A stretch of 64,000 nt of DNA, from positions 34,913,117 through 34,977,116 of the forward strand of contig OY482852.1 in NCBI GenBank assembly GCA_960531495.1, read 5' to 3'. A program made the translations under genes and the position numbers. The stretch is from Zeus faber (Eukaryota; Chordata; Actinopteri; Zeiformes; Zeidae). The notes beneath the pieces are model-generated. The model was not told the origin of the DNA, ran no database searches, and was given only the letters and a program-made list of their open reading frames with translations. Shown here in pieces: positions 1 to 11,704 of this stretch (the stretch's first letter is position 1; the number at the start of each line of letters is the position of its first letter).

Positions 1-1434
1 GCGGCTTGCTTCAGGCAGACCTGATGGCATGCAGGACTCCATCCCAGAATAGCCCCTGTGGACCAGTCGAGGTGTGGGTTGTGACGCTGGAGCCATGGGA
101 ACACCAGGAGGAGAGGGTGACGAGGTGAGTGCAGGATGGAGAACTGTATCGTCTCGTGTTGGTTGCCGGACAGGAGCATGCGGATGGGCACTGTCTGATG
201 GGTGACTGTCCCCAGGAGGCGGCCATCCAGGGCAGTGGCAGGTACAGGAGAAGGCAGGAGAACTCGACCAACACCCAGCTGCCGTGCTAGGTTATCGTCG
301 ATGATGTAAACATCGGAACCAGAGTCAATAACTATGGCGAGGGAATGTGAGCCTTGGGGCAGGAGCAGCCGAGCCTGGCAGAGGGGGCGTAGGTTGGAGG
401 GGGATTTGGAGGTGTGGCTCACCAGGACCTCCTCCCTCACTGGCGAGCCCAGCCCTTTTACCGGACACCCAGAAATGTATGGTCCAGCTAGACCGCAGTA
501 GAGGCAAAGGTTCCCCACCTGGCGTCTCTCCTTCTCCTCTGGGGTGAGGCTGGACCGGCCAACCCGCATGGGAGAGGCCTCACTCGTGGGTTGACGGGCC
601 GGAAGAGCTGGCGGCCCGGAGGAACCTGGAAGACGGGTTGCTGGGCGGCGCTCGACTTGCCTCTGATGCCTCTCTCGCTGGCGGGCCTGGATGCGTCGGT
701 CGTTACGGGAAGCAAACTCAATGATGCCATCGAGAGAGGTGGGCAGGTCGTGGGAAACTAGCTCATCCTTCACGTACTCTGCTAATCCCATCAGGAACGC
801 GTCAATCTGGGCTGCCGGGTTCCACTCGCTCAGTCGAGCCTGGGTGCGGAAGTCGATCGCGAAATCAACCACGGAGCGGGACCCTTGACTGAGACCCAGG
901 AGACCACCAGCAGCATCGGGACCTCGTGATGTAACCCCGAACACCTTGCGGAGCTCGGCGGCGAAGGAGGAGCAGGCTGGTGTGCGTCGTTCCCACTCGG
1001 CCGCTCCCCATAGCCGAGCGCGGCCCGTCAGGTGATTTACTGTGAACGTCACCCTGGCTTCCTCGGAGGCGAAGGTGTGGGGCTGCAGAGCGAAGAGGAT
1101 GGAACAGTAAGTAATAAACGGACTACAGCCGTCTGCGTCTCCGGCGTAGCGTTCTGGAACCCCCACCCGGGGCTCCAGGGAGTACCCAGGCTGGGCTGGT
1201 GCAGGTGGGTCCGGGGAAGCAGGCGGCGGGATGAACTGACCAAGAGCGATGGCGAGCTTCTGGACCTGGCCAGCTAGCGTGGCGAGCCCTTGCTCCTGGC
1301 TAGCCGCTGCTAGCTGAACGTCCGCTGAGGTAGACTCGGACAGCCTCCTGGTGTTGGAGCTGTGACTCCACCCTTCCCAGGCGTGCCAGCAACTCGGGGT
1401 TGTGTGCTGAGTCCATTGTTGGCCAGATTGTACT
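1..1434 (-). mobile_element. Ty3/gypsy-type LTR retrotransposon, gag and protease part (fossil)
   Basis: Read on the minus strand, this stretch gives gag-like sequence (including a Cys-rich zinc-knuckle remnant) followed by a retropepsin-type motif, DSGSD, near 320 and then a typical post-active-site stretch. It starts just inside an adjoining LTR and runs off the window start, so reverse transcriptase and integrase, if present, lie outside. No long open frame survives; it is broken with several breaks. The gag-protease order and the DSG motif are those of vertebrate Ty3/gypsy elements. The exact clade was not determined. Confidence 0.7.
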
Positions 1435-1850
1435 GTAATGGGTGTGGTTAGGACCCAATTGCAGCACAAAGACAGGCAGGGATATTTGGTAATGTCTTTT
1501 ATTTGTAGAGCAGACGGAAGACAGGCAGGGAGCAGGCAGGATACGTCATCTGGGACAGGCAGGTTCGATAACGAGGAGTGCAGACAGAAGACAGGCGGAG
1601 TGGCAGGCAGGATACGTGGTCGGAGCGAGGCAGATTCGGTAGCAGGGAATCAGTCCGGAGAACGCTGGAGAGTCTGGTGCAAGCATCGAAGACAATCTGG
1701 CAATGGGTGACTGGTGAGAGAGGCATATATAGGGGTTAGATTGCAGATCTGGAACAGCTGTGTGCGCAGGTGAATAGAGTTGGGCTAATGGGACAGGTAA
1801 GGAGAGGGAGGGGAAAGTAGAAGAAGGCGGAGATCATGAAACCTGCACAA
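1435..1850 (-). repeat. LTR of the Ty3/gypsy-type element
   Basis: On the minus strand this block begins TGTTGTGC and ends CATTACA, giving the TG...CA ends of an LTR. It carries a TATATA box near 1728 and an AATAAA signal near 1500, in the right order for U3-R-U5. The gag leader starts directly after it. The outer edge at 1850 is inferred from the TG/CA rule only. Confidence 0.6.
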
Positions 1851-2421
1851 CAATGGATCCAGGTGTGTGTTAAAGTAGTAAGATTAAAAAGTTGAACTCT
1901 ATAAAAAACGGTTTCACATTGTGTCTTCACATCACATGGAATATGGAGGAATGATCTTCACCTCGACGGTCGATTTAAAGGGAACAATTGATCAGTGTTG
2001 TTCAGCACTGTTCAGCAGCTCTGTGAACTGTTTCCCCATGAAATCTAACTGGAATATTTAACTCCACGGTTTAACATGTATCTACTATTTATAAGTCAAA
2101 CTCAGTTTTGAAAATACGTTGAGAGATAAAAAAAAACACACAAAGGAACAATCTAATTTAAATTTTCCTGCTAGAAAGGTTTTTTCAACTTATTTGGCTG
2201 CTCGTGGTGATTTTAGGAATGCACAATATTGCGGGTTTTTCTGTGGTGGGTCACATTTTTTATCATTCTTGCAGTTGAATCTGGAGTGCCTTGAAATTTG
2301 ACAACCCTTGTGACAAGTTTTGGTTCCGATGCTGCTGCGCCTCAAGCCCAGCGGTGTGCCTTACAAGCTCATTAGGCTTCGATTCAGAGTGCGAGCGTGT
2401 GAATCTTTGACTCTCAAACTG
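1851..2421. other. no gene seen
   Basis: AT-rich sequence with no coding signal, RNA gene or recognisable repeat. Confidence 0.5.
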
Positions 2422-2570
2422 AAAATAACTACTGAAGATTAAATTAATGTGGGCAAAAGGTCAAGGCATTTGGCATAATTCATATTGGATGTGACTGATT
2501 TACACTTGGCGGTATTCCTGTGAAAATTCCATTCACAACTCAAAGGCAAACCGACTCTTCTGACTCTCAT
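2422..2570 (+). repeat. left arm of a diverged inverted repeat pair
   Basis: This arm matches the reverse complement of 4480-4646 in blocks: AATAACTACTGAAGATT, GGCATTTGGCATAATTCAT, and TCCATTCACAACTCA followed by GACTCTTCTG. The order of blocks is the same in both arms, but spacing differs. The pair encloses about 1.9 kb without an ORF. A long-TIR non-autonomous DNA transposon is the simplest explanation, but I see no target duplication. Confidence 0.6.
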
Positions 2571-2934
2571 TGTTCGTTCACGTCCTCCCTCACTCACTAT
2601 GCCTTACACCAACTGAATCAAATTAACGAAGTCAAAGAATTGAACAAATCATTTTACCGAGTCACTCTTCAACAAACTAATCCCACAAAAGAATCAAACT
2701 TTTAATCACTAATTCGTACCTGGTGGAAAAGCGGCGCTTTTTCTCTCTCTGACCATTAGACATCTGCAGTGGTTTCTTGTGTCTATCTCTCCAGAGACCT
2801 TGTACACACTCACACACACTCTCCTCTTGACCCCACAAATCGATCAGCCGCTGGTAGTGTGTCCTGGACAAGCTCAAATTTTCTCTTTTATTCGGGAGGA
2901 TTGATGTTAGCAGTGGAGTTAAAAGAGTGCGCGT

Positions 2935-2935
<1 letters not shown>

Positions 2936-2977
<42 letters not shown>
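2936..2977. repeat. (CA)n microsatellite
   Basis: Pure CA/AC dinucleotide run. A looser CA-rich tract follows at about 3119-3175. Confidence 0.95.
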
Positions 2978-2979
<2 letters not shown>

Positions 2980-4479
2980 AACACAAATACATTCACACTA
3001 AGAATATGCCCAAAACACACACCAAAAATGAAGATGTAGTTCACAGCCATACTTAACACACCACTCAGGTGCTCACATTCCCATAGACATGCAGATGCAC
3101 AATGCCCCCCACCCCCCGACACACACACATACAGACACATAAGTTGATACACACACATACACACACTGAATAAACTCAACAACGTAACACACACTTAATT
3201 TACAAAACACAGACCCACACGAAGATGACCAGGACATAACCAGCTCACCTTGACCTCAACTCAAGTAGACAGCCATAGCTCTGGCCAATCATGATGGCCT
3301 AGTAATTGGTTGGATGTGCTTTAAGGGGGTGTGCCCTCAATTAACAGCTAGGCCACTTGTTACACGAACACACACACAAGAACCCCATTGTTCAAAAAGC
3401 CTTTTGCAAGGGTGGATGATGAAGACTGTACATCCACCATGGAACACCGTTTAACCACTGGAGAGGTTAAGGGAGATAGATGGAGAGAGAGATTGGGGTA
3501 AGGTGGAGGTGGGGTTGCTTCTCGCCAGGTACACAGAGGTATGTAATTAATTATGAACTCTCACCTGCCCCAGCCAAGAGTGGATGTAACTGGTCAAAAC
3601 TGTTCCTCAGCTTTCTTGTAAGTTATATACTAGGATATTCTACTCATACATCGTTTTCATGATGTGGTGCAATTTACTTCACCACTTTATATTTTTTCAC
3701 TAACATCTGGCTAAGGACCTGTTTGAAGACATTGCAACAATATTTTATGCCAACCAATCCAACAAATCTTTGTCAGTAAACAGCCAACATGATAACAATG
3801 TTTTATCTCTAGATTGCACTTGCAGATGATGTGGACATAGGAGACACTGAAGTTAAGCATTGAAATCTGAAAATTGAAAATAAATTTTATTCCATTATAG
3901 GGATGGAGGGCTGTGAGCACGTATTGATGGAACCAGTGGAATTAGCCAATAGGGTGGCCTATATGGTAATGGTGGGGATAGAGGGTAGCCACTGGGCATG
4001 GTGCTGGTAGTTTGGGATTATCACTGTGGATGTATAGCCAGAAGAGTGGTAAGCAGTGGGTGCCAGACGTCGGTATAGATAGAAGTTACTTTGGGACGCC
4101 AGAATGTTGTGCCTTCTGGACATGTAGAGGGCCTAATTCAACAAAAAAATGCTGAAATAGGCTGCCCACTTGATATCCTCAGTCAAATACTCATGGCGGC
4201 ACTTATAGTAGTTTTCGCAGCTTGGTAGCCAACTAAGCCATTTGGAGGAGTGATGAAAGACTTGACTCGACTTAGTTGGTAACTTGGCAGAGTAAAAAGA
4301 TTTGTAACATTTTGCAACTCTTGTTTGTTTAATTAAGTTGGAAGAATACACTGAGTAAGACTTTGAACTTTGAACGATGAAAATAGTGATAAAATCTGTC
4401 TCTTTATGGAGATTTGGCTCTTTACGAGTGACTCGGCAAATAGATTAGTTACATTTGCCGACTCATTAGACATAATGAC
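2978..4479. other. no gene seen, interior of inverted repeat pair
   Basis: Lies between the two inverted arms. It contains CA-rich tracts and AT-rich sequence, and no ORF longer than about 90 codons with any family resemblance. Confidence 0.5.
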
Positions 4480-4646
4480 CCAGAAGAGTCATTTTGGCTC
4501 TGAGTTGTGAATGGAATTCTCATAAGAATCATTTAATCTCGTCATAATTATTTATTTAGGGATAATAATAAGTGATATTCAGTCAGTATTTTAATATGAA
4601 TTATGCCAAATGCCTTCAGCATTAATATAATCCTCAGTAATTATTG
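4480..4646 (-). repeat. right arm of the diverged inverted repeat pair
   Basis: Reverse complement of the blocks listed for 2422-2570. Inside and just after it, CTCAGTAATTATT (from 4632) and AATAATTACTGAG (near 4700) form a second, local 13-bp inverted repeat, so the outer end is itself palindromic. Confidence 0.6.
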
Positions 4647-6360
4647 TGAATTGGCGAGCGAGCAAGAGAGAGCGTGGGGGAGTGAATCTTGGACTGAAAA
4701 TAATTACTGAGAATTAAATTCAGAGCCAACCAACTCTTTTTGCTCTCTTTCATCGTTATCGTGAATCTGGATTCGTGAACATAGCGATCAAATTACAATT
4801 TTGCATGTGTCATGCCCGTCTCCTGAATCGTTTAATATAATTCAGCTGCTATCCAATTGTTGTTGGGTCTTGCATCACTACACATGACAACTCCAGTGAA
4901 ATACTTGCATGGGCTCTTGTAGTTGTGGTCACAGCTTTGTCCAACAAAGCCTTTTGGAGCTAGGTTTATGGAGATTTATGGTGGCACTGCAGGTACTCTC
5001 CTCATTGACAGGGGCAGGTGTGTGAAGTTGTTTTCTAAACTGGCTAGCTTCTGTGTATGCAGTTCCCTAATTATCAACACATGGGATTTAAAAACTAGAT
5101 GTTGTGTAATTTTGAATATTCAGAATTTGATAAAACTGCTACATTTGCAGGTACTTTTAATGCTGCTACATCTAGTGGCAAGGGTTACAGATCCTTTTAG
5201 AGTTTGATACTTTTATTACCGACACTTCAGCTAGCAATTAGGTGCAGTTTGGCAGGTAATTATAGTTCTAAAGTAGTACAAACTTTCAATACTTTTTGCA
5301 GCTCTCCCTTGGATAAATTTGCCGGACTACCTGTATCTGCCACTGCCTTCTTGAACCATGGCCATCTAAAGCCATGTTTCCACCTATTCTAACCAGAAAC
5401 TGTTTTTTGAAGAAACTAAAAGGTTCCTTCAGACCGTTGTTGTCTGTGTTTCCACCAGAGTCTAAAGACCCACAAAGATAATACAAATTAGCCTGCTGAC
5501 ATATTAAATAGCGACTACTGTTCCATTCCAGTCCAGTAGGTGGCTGCAATGCCGCAATACACGGGGTCCAGTTTATTCGTTTTAGGTATTACAGTTTTTT
5601 AGAGTTTGGTTTTTTGTTTCTTTGAAGTGCATCACAATTTACTAAACTTACAAACATCAAACATCATGGAGTTAATTCGTCGAATTATGTCCATAGTGAT
5701 CTTTTTTTTTAATATTGTGACTGACGTTGAGGACTGGATTTTTGGACAATGGCTTTTGTATTGTCCTGATTTTCAGCTATGTTTCCACATCTGGAACAAT
5801 AACAATGACAAACTATGTAATTACTTTACAGAACAATAATAATAAATACATGTTATGTTGTTAATATAATAAATACATGTTTGTTGTAATTACTACTTTA
5901 TTGTATTTTTTCATTTAATAATGTACAATCAGAAAATTCATTTGAATAGATTACCTGTCTATATCGTAATGGAGACAACATTTATGGAGCTTTAACATTT
6001 ATTTGTCATTAGAATTATTATGGAAGAACTTGTCAAGAACACTTTCTGTCTTTATTTTAACTCTGTTACGTTTAGCTGCAGGAAACTGTTTATTCATGAC
6101 GTTTCTTAAAAAAAACACATTTATTTTTTATTTTAATCCAAATATTGTCATTGTAATAACTTACCTTGTTTGTCAGTACATCTGGAGTCACAGTGACAGC
6201 AGGTGATGTTGAGTCTCGTGTGGCTCAATGATTATGTATTTACTGTACGTATGATTATGTATTAAGGGAGTTTTTGTGCTGCAAGCTCCCTAAAGTTCCT
6301 GGACTAGAAAGTACTACCCCTCGAGCAGGAATTTGATGGTTTTGGTTTAGACAGTTTCAG
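4647..6360. other. no gene seen; possible old DNA-transposon debris
   Basis: AT-rich. The stretch 5400-5600 (a GTTTCCACC motif) and 6270-6340 (AAGTTCCTGGACTAGAAAG) resemble ends of fish non-autonomous DNA transposons, but I cannot define borders. No coding or RNA gene signal. Confidence 0.35.
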
Positions 6361-6620
6361 TACATAATATTTGGTCCGCAGGGAGTAGTGATGGAGGTCC
6401 ATGATCAACCAGGTGGAAAAGCAATACTGAATTGGTATCATCTGTCTAATATGGCACCGCATTTCACCTTGCTGATAAATAAAGGATACGAATCCAAGGA
6501 CTTAGGTGATATGATGAAGCAGGAAAAGGAAAAAGAATGGGTAAAAACTTTATTATCCTCTGATACTCAAATCTAAATGCAACCGTTTTATCAAAATACT
6601 TTGTTTCACAGAAATGGAAG
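6361..6620 (+). other. possible retrovirus-like coding remnant (fossil)
   Basis: A short open stretch (62 codons from 6388) has a non-random feel, with a PHFTLLINKGYESKDLG-like segment that recalls a spacer region seen in fish endogenous retroviruses. It lies just upstream of LTR-like and pol-like fossil sequence. Identification is weak. Confidence 0.25.
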
Positions 6621-6993
6621 GAGAGCTACAGGAAATTGAGACAACTGAGAAGTGACAGATGGAGGAGATAGTGGAGAGATGCAGACAGGATGTGTTAAGG
6701 GAGAGTGGAACAGGTAATTCCAGGACAAGTATGGTCCAAGAACCTAAGCCGGAAGCAGAGACAGGAATAGAAGTTACAACAGATGAAAGCAGCAGGGGTT
6801 TTGATTGAAATTCAGAGTTATTGTAACACCCCTCTGCTGCCAGTGCTGAAGGCGGATAAACAAAAATAGCGGTGTGGGAGTTTCTTCCCACAGTTAAGGG
6901 TTCAGGGAGGGAGACAGAGTCTTCCTGGCCATTGAACACAAACACGGCTTGAGTTCTTTTGCCCATTTCAGTCAGGCACGCAGGCCACAATTA

Positions 6994-7003
<10 letters not shown>

Positions 7004-7038
<35 letters not shown>
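7004..7038. repeat. (TA)n microsatellite
   Basis: Pure TA run inside the LTR-like sequence, replacing a short AT stretch present in the related copy near 27,700. Confidence 0.9.
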
Positions 7039-7040
<2 letters not shown>

Positions 7041-7091
7041 GAGGATCTATTCTAATGGTTTTTTATAGTCCTCCCGGCGCAGGAGGAATAG

Positions 7092-7486
7092 AAGAAAGAG
7101 TCTTTATTCGTCACGCAACACATGCTTGCACACACACGCGCTTTGATGGTGGCCGGTGAAATGGATCCTCTGCATTTGACCCATCCTTGCTTGTCCTTCC
7201 TCCGGGAGCAGCATACGTGGACGCGCCTGGGGACCAGGTGATAAGTGTCCATCGCTGGTCAGATGATGGGTGCATGTTTTTGGTGGGGGTCATTACTGAC
7301 GTGAGGTGGAGGAAACCCCATGTGAGCACGGGGAACACATGCAAACTCCACACAGAAAGGCTCCTACTTGGGAGATATACCCGCGCACCTGCGGAGCACG
7401 GTGCCAACAGCGCCCCAGGCGGGAATCGACCCCAGGACCTTCTTGCTGTGAGGCAGCAGTGCAATGCACTGCGCCACCGTGCCACA
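7092..7486 (-). mobile_element. tRNA-derived SINE-like insertion
   Basis: Minus strand: the head GCACGGTGGCGCAGTG resembles an A box region, and GTCGATTCCCGCC a B box. A widespread teleost core follows (TGTGTGGAGTTTGCATGTG), and the tail carries AATAAAGACTCTTTC. The 6-bp sequence GAATAG occurs at both borders (7086-7091 and 7487-7492). The related uninterrupted copy near 27,765 has GAATGG once at the same point, which supports a true insertion with target duplication. Confidence 0.75.
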
Positions 7487-7740
7487 GAATAGCATTCCGC
7501 TCTTAGGCTGTTCACGAGCCCGTGCGCCGATCTCCTTTGTAAGACAGACCAAAACATTAAGAAATCTCTCTGCCTTGATTCGGACCAATCAGCGCCATGC
7601 ATGCGCTGATTGGGCCGATTCGAGGCAGCTTGTTTGCCGCGGAAAATGGAACCGTGCTGTCGTCTGCAGCCGGTGCTTGACCACGCCCTTTTGTCCGCCA
7701 CATGAGGCTAGTGCATTATCTATAAGCTGTAAATTATGTC

Positions 7741-9290
7741 GTGGAGGATCAGCAGGCCGAGGTTCCAAATCCGCACACGCTGTTGACTAATGTCCCCCCA
7801 GACGCCAAGTACTTCACAGTAATTGATTTGTGTGGAGATTTTTTCAGTGTTCCACTGGCACAGGAGAGCCAGCATATATTTGCATTCACATACAAAGGAA
7901 AACAGCACACGTATACACGCATGCTTCAAGTTTTCAAACACTCACCACATATTTTTAATCAGGTTTGAAAGCTGACTTAGAGGAACTGGTGTTGGAGGGC
8001 ACGTGGATTCAATATGTGGATGATCTACTGTGTGCTCCACAACATTACAGTGTCATAGTTACTTCATGGCTGTGTTGCAAAAAATAGCAGTAGGAGGGCA
8101 TGAAGTGTCCCAGAAAAAATGACAATATTGTCAACCAGAAGGAGAATATTAGGGCTTTACGATGACCCATTGTGATGGGTGGGGTGGCTAAGGTACGCTT
8201 TTAAAACCGCCCCTCTCAGAGAAATAATGAAAAATGCAGACCAGACTAATTTGTATGCTCGGTTGACATGAAACTGTGACGCTGTAACAGCTTTAACACA
8301 TTAGCTTACCCGTATTAATCGACACCGTTCATTTTGTTGGTGGCAAATTGTAGTCAAAACTCTGCTTCTGTCGTTCTGATGCAGAAACATAGAGTGGCCT
8401 TTGAAAACAACCCATAGCATACTATAGCACCAAACTGGATGCAGTAGCCCAGGGCTACCCTCCATGCTATCAGGGCCTAGCTGCCGTACAGTATACATAT
8501 GATAAAGCGTCATGGATTACAATGGGATATCCGGTAACGATATACACCAATCACAAAGTGACAGAGATGATAGAACAGGGAAAGTTCGTGGTAACCAATG
8601 CTAGGCTTTTGGAACATTTAACTTTGCTAACATACCCAGATGTCACATTGAAAAGATGCTCCACATTAAATCCAGCAGAGACTCCCGCATGAGTGTGTGG
8701 CAGATTCACTTCAATACACATAACTAAGACCGGATCTGTGTCCACACAAATAATAAATGCAGATGATGAGCTGTTTGTGGATGGATCATGCTTCAAGGAT
8801 CACATTGGTAACCACGCATGGTTTGCTGTGGTCTGCCGTCAGGCTGATCAGCAGTTTATCACAATCCAGAGTGAGGCCTGTCCACAACCATGCTCAGCAC
8901 AACTGGTGGAACTGATAGCTCTAACAGCAGCACACAAAAAAGTTGAAGGAAATATAGTAAATATTTAAACCGATTCTGCAGATGCACATGGAGTGTGTCC
9001 TCTGTTTGGAGCAGTATGGAAACAAAGAGGGTTCAAGAAAACTGATGGCACACCCATTCTGCATCACACTGAAATTTATGACCTAATGTCAGCGTTGCTG
9101 TTACCAAAACAGGTGGCAATTGTTAAGTGTCAGGCCCAAAAGAAAGGCAATGACTACATAATCGTTGGCAACAATATGGCAGATGAAGCAGTGAAACTAG
9201 CTTAAAAACGTGCATGTGCAACAGGAATTCAAGCACCGCTGATTATACCCAAGGCGGTGCCAAGCTTAGACTCAGACTTCCGGTCTGAGA
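7741..9290 (+). mobile_element. retrovirus-like pol fragment: RT and RNase H (fossil)
   Basis: The plus strand encodes a reverse transcriptase stretch (KYFTVIDLCGDFF, then a YVDDLL-type motif near 8010), connection-domain-like sequence and an RNase H domain (DDELFVDGS, an acidic residue in VELIAL, and a late D in MADEA) that ends near 9205. Domain order is that of an endogenous retrovirus. It is broken with several breaks and lies in the opposite direction to the adjacent LTR-like block, so they may not belong together. The continuation is displaced to 10,986 by an L2 insertion. Confidence 0.8.
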
Positions 9291-10985
9291 GGACACTGGC
9301 GTTTATGTCGCCGCTTCTTAGTCGCCTCATTTAAGCTTAATTTGTCTTTTTGGTACTTTCCTAAAGTTCTTTCCTTTGGCCGCCCAGCTCCAGCAATGTC
9401 TGTCCAACCATGAGCTCTATGAACCCCTGCAGTCAGCCTACAGAACACACCACAGCACAGAGACAACCCGAATCAAGATCACCAACAACCTCCTCCTTGC
9501 TGCAGACACCAGTAACATCAGTATCCTCATCCTGTGGGGGTGGTAGCTCAGGAGGTAGAGCTGGTCGTCTAGTAATCTAAAGGTTCCTGGTTCGATCCCA
9601 GGCTCCTCCTGCTAGCATGCTGTAGTGTCCTTGAGCAAGACACTTAACCCCTAATTGCTCCTGATGGCTGCGTCCGTCGGTGTTTGAACAATTGTAAGTC
9701 GCTTTGGATAAAAGCGTCTGCTAAATGACTAAATGTAATGTAATGTAATCCTCCTGGACTTTCCGCTGCTTTTGACATGGTTTCCCACACAATCCTCCTC
9801 AAACGCCTATCCGACCTCCTTGGCATCACTGGAACAGCTCTGTCATGGTTTCACTCATATCTATCAAAAAAACTCAGTTTGTCAAGATCAACGGCTCCTC
9901 CTCCCCCCATGCCCCAGTCAATCATGGCGTCCCTCAAGGCACTGTGCTCTGTCCAACACTCTTCACCATCTATCGGCTCCCCCTCGGCCAGATCATTCGT
10001 CACCATGGTCTCAACTTCCACTGCTACGCTGATGATACACAGCTTTATCTCAGCACCTCACCATCCACTCTGCTCCCCCCACAGTCTCTGGTCAACTGCC
10101 TTCATGCCATAAAAACCTGGATGACAACTAACTTACTCCAACTCAACAGCAAAAATTCAGAGCTCATTGTTGTGGCCCCAAAGCCGCTGCTCCGGAAGGT
10201 TGGAGATCTCCTTCTCCTCGTCGGCGGCTATTCCATCAAAACATTCCACAACCTGGGTGTTATCCTGGACTCTACCCTCTCCTTTCAGTCACATGTAAAA
10301 TCCATCACCAACTCTGCCTTCTATCACATCAAAAACATCTCCATCTCTCACTCTCAGACTCCGTGACTGAAATCCTCATCGAACGCTTTCATCACCTCCC
10401 GGTTGGACTACTGTAACAGAGTCCTGTCCGGGTTGGCCAACAAAGCCCTGGACAGGCTACAGTATGTGCAGAACTCAGCTGCCAGGGTTGACACCCACAC
10501 CAAGCCCTGGAAGCACATCACCTCCACCCTCATCCACCTCCACTGGCTTCCGGTCAAGTTCCGCATCTCCTACAAACTTCTCCTCACAGACCAATCCCTT
10601 CATACACTCGGCCCCCAATACCTGTCCGATCTCCTCTACCAACACAATCCATCCCGGAACTTGCGTTCCTCAAACATGGGTCTGCTGTCCATCCCCCGTA
10701 CCAGATTACAAACTTCCGGGGACAGAGGTTTCAGTGTGGCACCCTATGGAACCCTCTCCCTCCGTAATCCATAATGCCCCAACCCTGGACACTTTCAAAA
10801 CAACCCTCTAGACCCACCTTTTCACCATGGCCTTTCCCCATTATTTAGTTGGTTTAGATATTCCTTTGTTTTGTTTTGGTTCCTCTCTCCCTTAATCCCC
10901 CCCCCCCCCCCTTGTCCCTCTCCTGTAAAGCCATCTTGGGTTCTTTGATAGGTGCTCTACAAATTTAAGTGAAGTTATTATTTTA
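9291..10985 (+). mobile_element. L2/Maui-like LINE, 5'-truncated, inserted in the retrovirus-like fossil
   Basis: CR1-group L2 reverse transcriptase: HHSTE-type entry near 9450, LDLSAAFD near 9755, [13 protein letters not shown] near 9930, the catalytic [10 protein letters not shown] near 10,020, then the C-terminal stretch with HWLPVKFRISYKLLL near 10,550. The 3' end (TGTAAAG..TCTTTGATAGGTGCTCTACAAAT) is the typical L2 tail. The element starts inside the RT domain, so it is 5'-truncated. The frame changes at least three times and a SINE interrupts it, so it is dead. Retroviral sequence lies on both sides. Confidence 0.85.
9535..9748 (+). mobile_element. tRNA-derived SINE inside the L2 LINE
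   Basis: Head with A-box-like TAGCTCAGGAGGTAGAGC and B-box GGTTCGATCCC, the body TGTCCTTGAGCAAGACACTT, and the widespread teleost tail GGATAAAAGCGTCTGCTAAA ending in TAATG repeats. It splits the L2 codons between ILIL and LDLSAAFD. A short ATCCTC/ATCCTG-type duplication flanks it. Confidence 0.9.
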
Positions 10986-11500
10986 GATGATCTTATCAGA
11001 AGGCAGGAGAAGGCGAGTGTGTAAGAACACAGATTGTCGATGAAAAGAGGGGGCCAAGGACGACGACGGCCTGTGGAGGGCCCAGGATGGACAGTTTGTG
11101 GCTCCTACAGTATTACTAGGATTTCTCATTACTGAGGCATATGGTTTTGACCATTGTGCAAGAGGGGAAGTGGTAAGGAGAAAAAATGGGGGATGGTAGC
11201 TCAGGCGGTAGAGCTGGTGGTCTAGTGATCCAAAGGTTTTCTGGTTTGAGCCCAGGCTCCTCCTGCTAGCATGCTGTAGTGTCCTTGAGCAAGACACTTA
11301 ACCCCTAATTGCTCCTGATGGCTGCGTCCGTCAGCATTTGAACAATTGTAAGTCGCTTTGGATAAAAGCGTCTGCTAAATGTAAATGTAAAAAAAAGCAA
11401 GGATATTGGTCTCCCGTCTACAATGAATGGTAGATGTGCGTCTGGCTGAATGTGAAGTATGTGCCCAAAATAACATGTGAGGTGGGAAGCTTTTTCATGT
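10986..11500 (+). mobile_element. retrovirus-like pol continuation, integrase N-terminal region (fossil)
   Basis: Either side of a SINE, translated fragments resemble the zinc-binding start of retroviral integrase (a heptad with GFDHCARGE, then a CEVCAQNN-like stretch near 11,455). This is the expected continuation after the RNase H domain that ends near 9205; the L2 LINE lies between. Broken, with several breaks. Confidence 0.6.
11187..11396 (+). mobile_element. tRNA-derived SINE inside the retrovirus-like fossil
   Basis: Same family as 9535-9748: GGTAGCTCAGGCGGTAGAGC head, CTTGAGCAAGACACTTAACC body, GGATAAAAGCGTCTGCTAAA tail with ATGTAA repeats and a short A run. It divides the integrase-like relic. 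Confidence 0.9.
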
Positions 11501-11521
11501 CAACATATATTAGCATGGGTT

Positions 11522-11704
11522 GAGCAGATGCTTTTATCCAAAGCGACTTCCAATTATTCAAACACCGACAGACGCAGCCATCAGGAGCTAAGTGTCTTGC
11601 TCAAGGACACTACAGCATGGTAGCAAGAGGAGCCTGGGATTGAACCAGCAACCTTTAGATTACTAGACGACCCTCCTCTACCTCCTGATCTACCGTCCCC
11701 CCAT
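11522..11704 (-). mobile_element. tRNA-derived SINE, minus strand
   Basis: Reverse complement of the same SINE family (tail GCTTTTATCCAAAGCG near 11,530; head near 11,700). The tail is shorter than in the other two copies and this copy is more diverged. Confidence 0.85.

Larger units (their letters stand above)
6830..7725 (-). repeat. LTR-like sequence of a retrovirus-like element, split by a SINE (fossil)
   Basis: Blocks here recur in the same order at 27,570-27,870: GTGGGAGT..CCCAC, CACGCAGGCCACAATT, GGCGCAGGAGGAAT, TGTGCGCCGAT-like and CGGACCAATCAG. The second copy has an AATAAA on the minus strand and a TGGCGCC primer-binding-like motif next to it, so both are read as minus-strand LTRs. 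This copy is interrupted by a (TA)n tract and a SINE. It looks decayed. Confidence 0.6.

Noticed and set aside
2677-3194. Cys-Val repeat proteins on both strands
   Set aside because: Translations of the CA microsatellite.
7111-7701. 196-codon minus-strand open frame
   Set aside because: It runs through the SINE and the LTR-like flanks and has no family resemblance; an accidental frame in repeat DNA.
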